Below, piece after piece: positions 56,453-64,000 of a DNA stretch of 64,000 bases. Each line of letters starts with the position of its first letter. Within the stretch, counting starts at the first letter, position 1. The position numbers and the translations under genes are program-made. Source of the stretch: Candidatus Sumerlaeia bacterium (GTDB lineage: Bacteria; Sumerlaeota; Sumerlaeia; SLMS01; JAHLLQ01); assembly GCA_019634695.1 (NCBI GenBank), contig JAHCAW010000011.1, positions 36,289 through 100,288 of the forward strand, given 5' to 3'. Below the pieces are notes generated by a model. It made no database searches. It was not told the DNA's origin and saw nothing but the letters and a program-made list of their open reading frames with translations.

Positions 56453-58168
56453 TCACTCGCCTGCAAGGACAAGGTGGCCGTCGGCGGACCACTGGATGCG
56501 GTCCGATTCGATGAGCCACTCGAAGCCGGCCGCTTCGAGGTCGGCGGTCATCGGATCGGCCGGTCCGGGTTGCTCGCGCTGCCAGTCGCGTTCGACCTCG
56601 AAGCGGATGCGATCGAGGGCGGGAACGCCCTCGTCGCGTCCGTCGAGCCGTGCAAGCAGCACCGCGTCGGAAAGCATCAGCGGCTGCGACAAGGTGCCGA
56701 CTTCGACGCCTTCGAGCGCGCGGCGCACGTTGAACGGCAACGAGCCAAACGGACGACCGGTCCACTCCTGCACGAAGTCGCCGCGGCGTCCCCACGGCCC
56801 GATCTCCTCGCGCACTTCGGCGAAGGTCGCTCCTTCGGCGATGCGCGCGGCGATTTCCTCCATGCGGCGATGGTAGTCGATCTTGGCGTCGCTGCCGGTC
56901 CACTCGGCCATGGTGACGAAACTGACCTGCAGGGCGCTGACGTCGTGAAGGGTCGTGCGGAAGCGCTCGCCGTGCTGCTCGTAGTGTTCGGCCAACTGCT
57001 CGGCGGTGGGGCGCGGACGCGGCGGCGGGGCCTGGCGCAGGCGCATGTGATCGACCACGACACGACGCGCGGCGGCGTCGAGTTGCGGGGCGGCATCGTC
57101 GGGCGTGCCAAGGCGGGCGAGCAGCAGCGTCTCGAACAGAATGCGGCTCATGCCCGCAACGGGATCCTCGGAGAGGTAGCTGGCAAGTCCGTCCTCGGCG
57201 TCCACTTCGGCGGATGCCATCCGACGGAGCGCGCCCATCGTGACCGATTCAAGTCCGTCGGCCGCGACGACCACGGTGTCGTCGGTGGCACTGGCGGCGG
57301 GGAACTCGAAGCGCGCGTTGCGCTCGGCCTTCAGGCGCTGGGCAATCGCGCGGCGGGCCTGTTCGCGGGCCTGCTGCTCGAGTTCACGCAGGGCACCCGC
57401 ACGCAGGGCCTCGAAGTCGGGCTGGCGGTCGGTCTCGCGCGTGATGACCTGGACGAGGAAGTAGCCGGCCGGCGTGGCGAGCACCTCGCCCGTGGCCTCG
57501 ATGTCCTGCGTGAGCAACGCGTCGGCGACGACCTCGGGCATGCGGCCTTGAAACTCGATGGGTCCGACGAGGTCGCCGGGCTTGCCTTGGACGGGGGGCG
57601 TGGCGAGACGCGCGGCAACATCGACGAACGCTTCGCCATCGAGCAGTGCCTTGCGTGCGGCGTCGGCATGCTCGCGGGCGGCGGTGCGGGTGGCCTGGTC
57701 GGCGTCGCGACGGGCCTCGAAGAACATGAAGCGGAACGAGGCGCGCGGCGGCAGCTCGAGCCCCTCGTAGCGTTCGCGCAGGACGCGGTCCACTTCCTCG
57801 ACATCGACGACAACCGTGGCGTGAATCAGGCGCTCCTCGGCCAGTGCAAGTAGTGCCTGGCGACGGGCGAGTTCCTGCCGAAGCTGAAGCTGGGGCTCGT
57901 CGAGCACCCCTTCCTCCGCGGCACGCGCGAGCAGGATGCGGTCGTGCGCAATCTGCCGAACAGAGCCTGCGAGCCGCGCGCGGTCGCGCGAAGTGTCGAG
58001 GTCCAGTGTCGTGGCGCTGTGGCCGTACTGATACCGCAGGGTCTGCTCGATGTCGTCGAGGGTCAGTTGGGAATCGCCCCAGCGGACGACGGCGGGAGAC
58101 TCGGCGAAGGTGGTGGCGCACGCCAGCGCCAGAATCATCGGCAGAACAAATCGTGCAACGGAAGTCAT
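56453..58168 (-). CDS. Exported peptidyl-prolyl isomerase of the parvulin (PpiC/SurA) type
   Basis: 571 residues with a signal peptide (MTSVARFVLPMILALACATT, cleavage after FAE-S or nearby). A SurA-N-like helical region (about 30-130) is followed by a parvulin domain (about 140-260), with VDVAARLATPPVQGKPGDLV in the place of the usual SxxxxxxxGGDLG, and a second similar segment near 440-520 (ATFAEVREEIGPWGRRGDFV). It may help outer membrane protein folding in the periplasm. It is convergent with the copper ATPase gene. Confidence 0.83.
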   Translation of the reverse strand: MTSVARFVLPMILALACATTFAESPAVVRWGDSQLTLDDIEQTLRYQYGHSATTLDLDTSRDRARLAGSVRQIAHDRILLARAAEEGVLDEPQLQLRQELARRQALLALAEERLIHATVVVDVEEVDRVLRERYEGLELPPRASFRFMFFEARRDADQATRTAAREHADAARKALLDGEAFVDVAARLATPPVQGKPGDLVGPIEFQGRMPEVVADALLTQDIEATGEVLATPAGYFLVQVITRETDRQPDFEALRAGALRELEQQAREQARRAIAQRLKAERNARFEFPAASATDDTVVVAADGLESVTMGALRRMASAEVDAEDGLASYLSEDPVAGMSRILFETLLLARLGTPDDAAPQLDAAARRVVVDHMRLRQAPPPRPRPTAEQLAEHYEQHGERFRTTLHDVSALQVSFVTMAEWTGSDAKIDYHRRMEEIAARIAEGATFAEVREEIGPWGRRGDFVQEWTGRPFGSLPFNVRRALEGVEVGTLSQPLMLSDAVLLARLDGRDEGVPALDRIRFEVERDWQREQPGPADPMTADLEAAGFEWLIESDRIQWSADGHLVLAGE

Positions 58169-58257
58169 GCTGGATATCTCCTTGCGGGGCGTCCCGGCGG
58201 GCAGAAGCGGAGAGCTGTCACGCGGGGCTCGATGAATCAGAGGAGGTTGCCCGATGG

Positions 58258-58440
58258 TCAGTCTTCGGTGCGACCTTCAGGGACTGGCTCTTCCGGCGCG
58301 GGGGAGGGCTTGAGATGAACCCCCTGCCAGAACTTGGCGAAGTCCTCCTGTGTGTCGCAGAACCTGCGGGCCCGCTCCGGACTCATCGGACTGTCCGGGG
58401 AACCGTCCTCCGACTCGGGCCTGTTGTCGCTCTCCTCCAT
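58258..58440 (-). CDS. Small acidic hypothetical protein
   Basis: 60 residues, MEESDNRPESEDGSPDSPMS opening, then ERARRFCDTQEDFAKFWQGV and a proline-rich end. The family is unknown. The ribosome binding site is weak. It sits between the membrane protein gene at 58509 and the isomerase gene, on the same strand as both, and may be an unrelated short coding frame or a real small protein; coding bias in the ED-rich first half supports a gene. Confidence 0.45.
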   Translation of the reverse strand: MEESDNRPESEDGSPDSPMSPERARRFCDTQEDFAKFWQGVHLKPSPAPEEPVPEGRTED

Positions 58441-58508
58441 CAAGGGACGGCGTCCTTGTCGAACTTGAGGTTGGACATTCCGGAGTTTCTTGCGACGGCC
58501 CGCGGGGG

Positions 58509-59687
58509 TCAACCGGCATGCGGCGGGGCGGGAGGGATGGAACGGCGCAGGCTGCGCGGCACGAACAGGCGGCGACGCCCCTCGATGGGTTTCCACGGCG
58601 ACATCAGTGTGCGTTCGGCAAACTCGCGTCGCTCCGCCTCGGCCGAGTTGTTGATCCACCACTCGTCGGGATACAGGTGCGTCCAGTCCATCGCCTCGGT
58701 GGCGACGCTGCGCAGAGCTTCGGCGACGAGGAAGCCGAAGCACAGGCAGAAGATGAGCGGACCGAGAATGACCAGCGGCAGGAAGCAGGCGAGCAGCCAT
58801 GTCGCAACGGAGGCCATGAGGAAGGCCGCAATGAGAAGCATGAAGAGCGTCAGGCCGATGTCGAGCGCGGTGCGCATGCCGGCGGTCATCATTGGGCGCA
58901 GGCACATGTTGGCGCGCGTGGCAATGGCACCGCCCATCTCGATCGTGTGCCGCATGCAGTAGAAGCGGAAGAGCCCGAAGACGGTGAGGTAGGCAATGAC
59001 ACCGGGATCGAAGCCTCGGCCCAGCCGATCCGCAGCGATCGCGGCGATGGCGACATGGCCGAAGGCGTAGCAGACAACCGCGAAAGACTGGACGGCGATG
59101 GGCCTCAGCGACAGGCCCTGCACGATGTCGACGGGCTTGAGCCGCGTGAGGAGCAGCTCGTCGAGCGGCAGCTTGTCGATGATGCGGCGGATGTGGAAGG
59201 TGGTCAGGATGGCGCCACACGTCGCGCCAAAGGGGAACAGGAAGATGAAGTTGGCGACTCCGTAGGCCCACACCTCGGTGAAGGTGGTGGCGACGTGGAT
59301 CATCATGAAGGCATCGAATGCAAGGAGGAGGAGCCAGGGCCAGAAGCCCATGAAGTCCTCGAGCAGGCGACCGCGCCGGCGACCGGTGTAATAGACGACC
59401 ACGGCGTTGGTGCGCGCATCGCGCGGCCAAAGGTGGCGCGAGAGCAGCGCGGCGCCGAGTCCACGCCAGCCGCGCATCGGATTGTCCGACGGCGGGACGA
59501 TGTCCTCGGGCTTCAGGCGCTTCTGGGGCTGGTGGGGTCGCGGGGCGGCGGGCCCGGGATCGGGCGGCGGCAGGGGCTTGGAGTAATCGACCAGACGCGG
59601 CTCGGCGATGCGGCGGCGCGGCTGGCGCCCCGGATCGTAGGGGTCGTAGTTGCTGGAGCGCTCGGGCGGTGGCGGTGTCTGGGCCAC
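58509..59687 (-). CDS. Polytopic membrane protein with proline-rich N-terminus
   Basis: 392 residues from a GTG at 59687, 30 bases after the mtnA stop; upstream in-frame extension lies inside mtnA and was rejected. The first 110 residues are proline-rich and cytoplasmic (SSNYDPYDPGRQPRRRIAEP). About six to seven hydrophobic segments follow (FWPWLLLLAFDAFMMIHVAT and later). It ends in a basic tail. No family was recognised, although the ER-like arrangement is reminiscent of uncharacterised proteins of planctomycete-type genomes. Function is unknown. Confidence 0.7.
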   Translation of the reverse strand: MAQTPPPPERSSNYDPYDPGRQPRRRIAEPRLVDYSKPLPPPDPGPAAPRPHQPQKRLKPEDIVPPSDNPMRGWRGLGAALLSRHLWPRDARTNAVVVYYTGRRRGRLLEDFMGFWPWLLLLAFDAFMMIHVATTFTEVWAYGVANFIFLFPFGATCGAILTTFHIRRIIDKLPLDELLLTRLKPVDIVQGLSLRPIAVQSFAVVCYAFGHVAIAAIAADRLGRGFDPGVIAYLTVFGLFRFYCMRHTIEMGGAIATRANMCLRPMMTAGMRTALDIGLTLFMLLIAAFLMASVATWLLACFLPLVILGPLIFCLCFGFLVAEALRSVATEAMDWTHLYPDEWWINNSAEAERREFAERTLMSPWKPIEGRRRLFVPRSLRRSIPPAPPHAG

Positions 59688-59716
59688 AGGCTCTCGTCTT
59701 TCGGGAGGCGGATCGG

Positions 59717-60772
59717 TCAGCCGGCGCGCCGACGCGCCCGTTGGAGCCCTTGGCGGAAGGGCGGACGGATCACGCCGGCCTCGGTGATGATGGCGGCGAT
59801 CAGCTTCGCCGGCACCACGTCGAACGCGGGACTGAAGACCTCGGTGCCCTTCGGCGCGATTGGTTGGCCGCCGAGATGGGTGACCTCTTCGGCCGCGCGT
59901 TCCTCGATGGGAATGTCGGCGCCCGAGCGAATCGCGAAGTCCACCGTGGAAAGCGGCGCGGCGATGTAGAAGGGCACGCCGAAGTGGCGTGCACAAATCG
60001 CCAGCGGCATCGTGCCGATCTTGTTGGCCGAGTCGCCGTTGGCGGCGATGCGGTCCGCGCCGGTGACGACGGCATCGACAAGGCCGCGCTGCATAACCGT
60101 GGCCGCCATCGAATCGGTGATGAGGCGATGCGCGACGCCGGCCTGGCGCAGTTCCCAGGCCGTGAGCCGGGCGCCTTGCAGCAGCGGCCGCGTCTCGTCG
60201 GCATAGACGATGAAGCCTTCCTTCCGCCGTTGGGCCGCCGCGATGATGACGCCCAACGCCGTGCCGACGCCGGCGGTGGCGAGCGCACCCGCGTTGCAGT
60301 GCGTCAGCACACCGCGCGCCCTGCGCAGCAAGCCCGCGCCATGGCGCGCGATCGCGTCGCAGCGCCGCACGTCGTCCTCGTGAATCTCCACGGCCTCGGC
60401 GTGCAGGCGGGCGAGCGCCTCGGCAGCGCCGGTACCCTCGGGCAGCGCGTCGAGCACCCCGCGGCAGCGGTCCAGCGCCCAGAACAGATTCACCGCGGTC
60501 GGCCGCGAGGTGGCCAGATAGTCGGCAACCTCAGCGCCGGCCGCGCGGACCGCCGCGAGTGTCCTCGGCCGCTGCCGCGCCGTCCCAAGGTACATTCCAT
60601 ACGCGGCCGCGACGCCGATGGCGGGGGCACCCCGCACGCGCAGGCTGCGGATGGCCTCCCACATTTCCTGCTCGGTCCGGATCGTCAGGTAGTGCACCCG
60701 GCCGGGCAGCAACGTCTGATCGAGCAGGCGCACGGCCCGCCCCTTCCATTCGATGGTCTTGAAGCTGGTCAT
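59717..60772 (-). CDS. mtnA: S-methyl-5-thioribose-1-phosphate isomerase
   Basis: 351 residues, normal for MtnA. Family motifs: VRGAPAIGVAAAYGMYLG, VLTHCNAGALATAGVGTALG with the catalytic Cys, VTGADRIAANGDSANKIGT with the catalytic Asp, and APLSTVDFAIRSGADIPIEE. It converts methylthioribose-1-phosphate to the ribulose form in methionine salvage. The ATG at 60772 fits the usual length. It shares a strand with the membrane protein gene downstream and is divergent from the lipoprotein gene at 60836. No other mtn genes are present. Confidence 0.96.
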   Translation of the reverse strand: MTSFKTIEWKGRAVRLLDQTLLPGRVHYLTIRTEQEMWEAIRSLRVRGAPAIGVAAAYGMYLGTARQRPRTLAAVRAAGAEVADYLATSRPTAVNLFWALDRCRGVLDALPEGTGAAEALARLHAEAVEIHEDDVRRCDAIARHGAGLLRRARGVLTHCNAGALATAGVGTALGVIIAAAQRRKEGFIVYADETRPLLQGARLTAWELRQAGVAHRLITDSMAATVMQRGLVDAVVTGADRIAANGDSANKIGTMPLAICARHFGVPFYIAAPLSTVDFAIRSGADIPIEERAAEEVTHLGGQPIAPKGTEVFSPAFDVVPAKLIAAIITEAGVIRPPFRQGLQRARRRAG

Positions 60773-60835
60773 CCGCGGAATCCGGGGCGGGGTGTTGGGC
60801 TTGCCGTCGCGTTCGGACGGGTGGATCGTTGCGGC

Positions 60836-62491
60836 ATGCGGACGTACGAACAGACGAGACGACAGGCGTTGTGCGCAACCGGACTGCTGGCCGGCCTGTG
60901 GCTGGCGTGCATGCCGCCGGCAGCCCGGCCGGACAGTGCCGGCCCGACAGCGACAGTGTCAATGGCACCGGACTCCGGGACCGCGAGCCTGCTGCCCGCC
61001 GGGGTGGCGCTCGTGCGGCTCGATGCGGGTGAACCAATCCGACGGCTGGTGGACGCGCTGATCGAACGGCGCCTGACCGCCGGCGCGCGCCTCGAGGCGG
61101 TGGCGATGCCGCTGCTGCTGGCCGAGATTTCCGAGCGACCGACGTGGCTCGCGCTCGACGCGACGCGCACGAGCGCGGTGACGACGCTGGACGACGGCCG
61201 GCGGGCGGTCACGGACCGTGCGACGGACCGCGCCCTCGAAGCCACCTGGCTGCCGGTGGCCGAGGCGTCGCGCGGCTTGTGGCTGGGGGAGGTGCGGGCC
61301 AGCGCGCAGACGCTGATGTACTCGCGCGTGCAGCGGTCGCGGCCCACGTTCCTCATCCACGACGACCGGACCGGTGCGCTGCTGACCACGACGGACCGAA
61401 CGCTGTGGCTCGGTCGGGCGGAGCAGTTGGCCGGCAAGCCGCTGGTCGATGCGCTCGGTTTCGAAACTGCGGGACCCGTGCCCGCCGCGCGCGTCGAGGC
61501 GTTGGCCGCACAACCCGGTCCGATCGCCTTCGATGTGGACGTGGAGGCACTGTTGCGCGCGTTGGCCGCGCGGGATCAACCGGCCCTGCTCGCGCGGTTG
61601 CTGGCGCGTCCGCCGGCGGGGCAGTTCCTGACGGGCACCCTGGTGCCGGAGGACGACGCGGTGGCGGCGCGCATCCAACGGCGCGGCAATGCGCCGGCAA
61701 ACACGCCCGCTCTGCTGCGCGCGGAGCCACCGGTCGAGTTGCTCGCCGACGTGCCGGGCGACTGCGTGGCGCTGGTCACCGCGCGCCTCGAGTCGCTGGA
61801 GGCCCTTTACGATGTGTGGCTGAACGTCCTGGGCCAGGGGGATCGCGCCGCCATCACCGCCGCCGAGCGGGAGGCCGACGCCTTCTTCGGCTTTCCCGTG
61901 CGTCAGTCGTTGCTCGCACGCCTCGGGCCGTCCTGCCTCTTCGCCGCGCGCGGCACCGGACCCGAAGCCATGCAGGTGTTCTTCGTCTCCGAGGTGCAGC
62001 ACCACGAGAGCATCGACCGGTTGTTCCTGCACATGGCGAACCGGTTCGGCGCGGAAGTTTCGGAACTTGGGCTGGGTGACTCGACATTGCGCAGCGCCAC
62101 GTTTCCGGCAAGCGCGTTCTCGATGGCCTGGCATTCGAACGAGCGGCGACTGCTGCTCGTGCTGGGCACGCGCCCGGTGCGCTTCAGCGATCTCGATGCA
62201 CGGCCGGAGGACGCGGCGCTATGGCGCCAGCGGCTCTCCCCCGCCGGCGACGCGTCCGCTCAATGGTTCGTGGATCTGGAGGGCGCGCGGACGCTGCTCG
62301 TCGAGCCTGCTCCGCCCCGTCCGTTCCGCAACGATCCCCCGCGACGACCGCTGCCAACGGCGCGCGGCGGCGTGCGCTCCGATGCCGAGGGCGTGACGGT
62401 GAACGTGCGCGTGGATCTCGAAGCCGCCGAACTGCTCGACCGCGTGCTGCCGGCGTTCAGCCTGGCGCCGCGATTCGAGGGAATCCGCTGA
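60836..62491 (+). CDS. Exported protein of unknown function, probable lipoprotein
   Basis: 551 residues from the ATG at 60836. The N-terminus MRTYEQTRRQALCATGLLAG continues LWLAC, a possible lipobox, so the protein is likely lipid-anchored. The body is alpha/beta with recurring segments (VALVRLDAGEPIRRLVDALI, DCVALVTARLESLEALYDVW, LFAARGTGPEAMQVFFVSEV) in the style of DUF3352-like exported proteins, a resemblance too weak to name. Its last 35 bases overlap the convergent glycosyltransferase gene. Confidence 0.7.
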   Translation: MRTYEQTRRQALCATGLLAGLWLACMPPAARPDSAGPTATVSMAPDSGTASLLPAGVALVRLDAGEPIRRLVDALIERRLTAGARLEAVAMPLLLAEISERPTWLALDATRTSAVTTLDDGRRAVTDRATDRALEATWLPVAEASRGLWLGEVRASAQTLMYSRVQRSRPTFLIHDDRTGALLTTTDRTLWLGRAEQLAGKPLVDALGFETAGPVPAARVEALAAQPGPIAFDVDVEALLRALAARDQPALLARLLARPPAGQFLTGTLVPEDDAVAARIQRRGNAPANTPALLRAEPPVELLADVPGDCVALVTARLESLEALYDVWLNVLGQGDRAAITAAEREADAFFGFPVRQSLLARLGPSCLFAARGTGPEAMQVFFVSEVQHHESIDRLFLHMANRFGAEVSELGLGDSTLRSATFPASAFSMAWHSNERRLLLVLGTRPVRFSDLDARPEDAALWRQRLSPAGDASAQWFVDLEGARTLLVEPAPPRPFRNDPPRRPLPTARGGVRSDAEGVTVNVRVDLEAAELLDRVLPAFSLAPRFEGIR

Positions 62492-63623
62492 CCCGCGCGT
62501 AGAGATCCGCGTAGCGGGCCGCGATGCGTGGCACCGCGAAGTGGCGCACGACGCGCGCCTGTCCCGCGCGGCCCATGCGGCGGCGCAGCGCGGGATCGCT
62601 GGCAAGGGCGATCATCGCGGCGGCCAGCGCGGCCGCATCCCCCTTGGGAACCAGCAGCCCGGTGCGGCCGTCGACGATGGCATCCTCGGTGCCGGGCACG
62701 CGCGTGCCGATCACCGGGCGCGCGGCCGCCATCGCCTCGAGCACGGCCAGCGGCATGCCCTCGAAGTCGCTCGGCAGGACGACACCATCCACGGCGGCGA
62801 GCAGGCGCTCGGTCGCCGCGACGGGACCGGTGAAGTGCACCACGTCGTCGAGGCCCAGGCGCGTCGCCGCGCGGCGGGTGGCGCGTTCGGTGCCCAGGTC
62901 GGCCCCGGCAAGAACGGCGCGCAGGTGCGGCGCGATATCGCGGGCGCGGGCAAACGCTTCGAGGAAGAGGTCATGGCGCTTCTGCGGCTTGAAGTGCGCC
63001 AGCATGCCAAGCAGCACCGCACCAGGCGGCGCGTCGGGCATGAGCGTGGATCGCTCGAACGGAGCGGCACCGGCGAAGCGCTCGACATTCACGGCGTTCG
63101 GAATCGTGACGACGCGGCGCGGCAGGAAGGACTCGCGCGCGAGTACCGCGCGCCGCACGCCGGGAGAGGTGCACACGACGGCGTCGGCCAGCACGTTCGC
63201 CGCCGCGCGAATCACGCGATAGTGGGGCCGCGTCAATTCGTCGCCCGGATTCTGGCGACAGGAGATCGTGGCTCGCACGCCGGGCGTCAACCAACCGGCC
63301 GGCACGGCGAGCGCCTCGTCCCAGAAGGACCACGCCTGCACCACGCGGCACTGATGCGCGCGCGCGGCGGAGACCATCCGTCCCATGACGGCGCAGGCGT
63401 TTAGCCAGAAGGCGGGATCCGTCTTGGGCAACCAGTGCCGCGCGCGCACTTCGACGATGGGACACTCCAGCGCGCGGGCCTCGTCGAGCAGTGCGCCGCG
63501 TGCCTCGCCGAGAAGGAACACCACCTGCCAACCATGCGCGGGCAATGCGCGCGCCAGATGCACCGCCATGCGCTCGGCGCCGCCGGGCTCGAGGTGCGCC
63601 AGGGCAAAGGCCACGCGGTTCAT
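62457..63623 (-). CDS. Family 4 (GT-B) glycosyltransferase
   Basis: 388 residues. N-terminal donor/acceptor loop LAHLEPGGAERMAVHLARAL and C-terminal sugar-nucleotide site: LGMLAHFKPQKRHDLFLEAF, VHFTGPVAATERLLAAVDGV, LPSDFEGMPLAVLEAMAAARP and VIGTRVPGTEDAIVDGRTGL, with the EX7E motif in FEGMPLAVLE. It most likely adds a sugar to LPS, capsule or another surface glycan. Its ATG overlaps the stop of the next gene upstream (63620-63623), implying a glycan operon running off the right edge. Confidence 0.92.
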   Translation of the reverse strand: MNRVAFALAHLEPGGAERMAVHLARALPAHGWQVVFLLGEARGALLDEARALECPIVEVRARHWLPKTDPAFWLNACAVMGRMVSAARAHQCRVVQAWSFWDEALAVPAGWLTPGVRATISCRQNPGDELTRPHYRVIRAAANVLADAVVCTSPGVRRAVLARESFLPRRVVTIPNAVNVERFAGAAPFERSTLMPDAPPGAVLLGMLAHFKPQKRHDLFLEAFARARDIAPHLRAVLAGADLGTERATRRAATRLGLDDVVHFTGPVAATERLLAAVDGVVLPSDFEGMPLAVLEAMAAARPVIGTRVPGTEDAIVDGRTGLLVPKGDAAALAAAMIALASDPALRRRMGRAGQARVVRHFAVPRIAARYADLYARVSGFPRIAAPG

Positions 63624-64000
63624 CGCGAAGTCCCCCCCCGCACGGCATGACGTCGCCGCGCCAGATCGTACACCTCTTCAATGCGCGGCGCCTGCCGCGT
63701 CCAGTCGAACCGCGCGCACACCAGCGCCCGGTTGCGCGCCGCCTGCTCCGCGCGCGTCTCGGGCGACCGCGCCACCACGGCGCGCACCTGCTCCGCAAGC
63801 CGCGCCGGCGTGCGCTCGTCCAGGAACAACACGTCGGCCGCGGAGAGTTCGCGTTGAAGGATCGGCAACGCGGACAGAATCGGGGCGGCCCCGCACGCGA
63901 GCGCCTCCAGTATCGTCAACGCCAGCAGGTCGCGCTCGGGAATCGAGAGAACCGCATCGGCACGAGAGTACAGCGCGGCCATCTCGAGAGCATCGAGGCG
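63620..64000 (-). CDS. Glycosyltransferase family 4, C-terminal part
   Basis: The frame is open to the window edge (about 126 residues visible), so the N-terminus is missing. The visible end has the GT4 sugar-nucleotide region: MAALYSRADAVLSIPERDLL, ALTILEALACGAAPILSALP and FLDERTPARLAEQVRAVV. It is translationally coupled to the glycosyltransferase gene downstream by a four-base ATGA overlap. Confidence 0.85.
   Translation of the reverse strand, partial: RLDALEMAALYSRADAVLSIPERDLLALTILEALACGAAPILSALPILQRELSAADVLFLDERTPARLAEQVRAVVARSPETRAEQAARNRALVCARFDWTRQAPRIEEVYDLARRRHAVRGGTSR

Noticed and set aside
1..64000. tRNA or rRNA genes
   Set aside because: A reading for T-arm consensus (GGTTCRAATCC-like) and rRNA signatures on both strands found none; a tRNAscan-SE run would be needed to be certain.

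Overview
This 64-kb window is GC-rich chromosomal DNA from a Gram-negative-type bacterium. It carries kdsB (Kdo for LPS), lipoproteins with clear lipoboxes, yajC with a fused secDF, a SurA/PpiC-like exported isomerase, RNase Y, a type II/IV pseudopilin, and large exported proteins built from FGE, PPC-like and beta-helix modules. The pseudopilin N-terminus, the modular exported proteins and the mix of housekeeping genes resemble uncultured lineages such as Sumerlaeota, Hydrogenedentota or the PVC group. That placement is an inference only: there is no rRNA and no tRNA was seen.

Layout. 1-2068: end of a SpoIIE-type phosphatase gene, tandem repeats, and an IS200-like/REP-associated transposase between palindromes. 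2069-10228: an exported phosphodiester-glycosidase-like protein, then kdsB, an EEP-family lipoprotein and hisS; convergent rny with a good promoter; a DUF368 (undecaprenyl-phosphate translocase type) gene. 10235-13553 (minus strand): a compact cluster rpe-cmk-glycosyltransferase (frameshifted)-receiver-like-rhodanese. 13851-18614: an M14-type peptidase, an isolated phage-type terminase large subunit with a small upstream gene, an IscA/ErpA-type Fe-S protein, a 500-nt highly structured apparently non-coding block ending in a strong terminator, and tmk. 18720-24911: a giant FGE/PPC-repeat exported protein, a pseudopilin and a polytopic membrane protein. 25020-30414: a three-gene two-component cluster. 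30421-32371: an MBL hydrolase and a GHL10-type glycosidase lipoprotein. 32655-36616: the hen1-pnkp RNA repair pair, flanked by an inverted 26-nt palindromic repeat. 36763-41599: an aldo/keto reductase, a small exported protein, an orphan ABC ATPase, galT (with an apparent double frameshift) and a beta-lactamase-fold lipoprotein. 41646-47098 (minus): hemB, yajC, secDF, ilvC. 47197-53217: a beta-helix exported protein, a lone Dpp/Opp-type permease and a large carboxypeptidase-regulatory-like protein. 53483-56411: a MerR regulator and a YHS-type copper P-ATPase behind a palindromic operator. 56453-64000: a PpiC-type isomerase, a small protein, a membrane protein, mtnA, an unknown exported protein and two glycosyltransferases, the last cut by the window edge.

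The most unusual items are the structured RNA candidate at about 17437-17920, the orphan terminase pair, the repeat-flanked RNA repair cassette, the dispersed repeat that has expanded into two kinds of tandem array, and two genes (galT and a glycosyltransferase) whose reading frames are locally broken.
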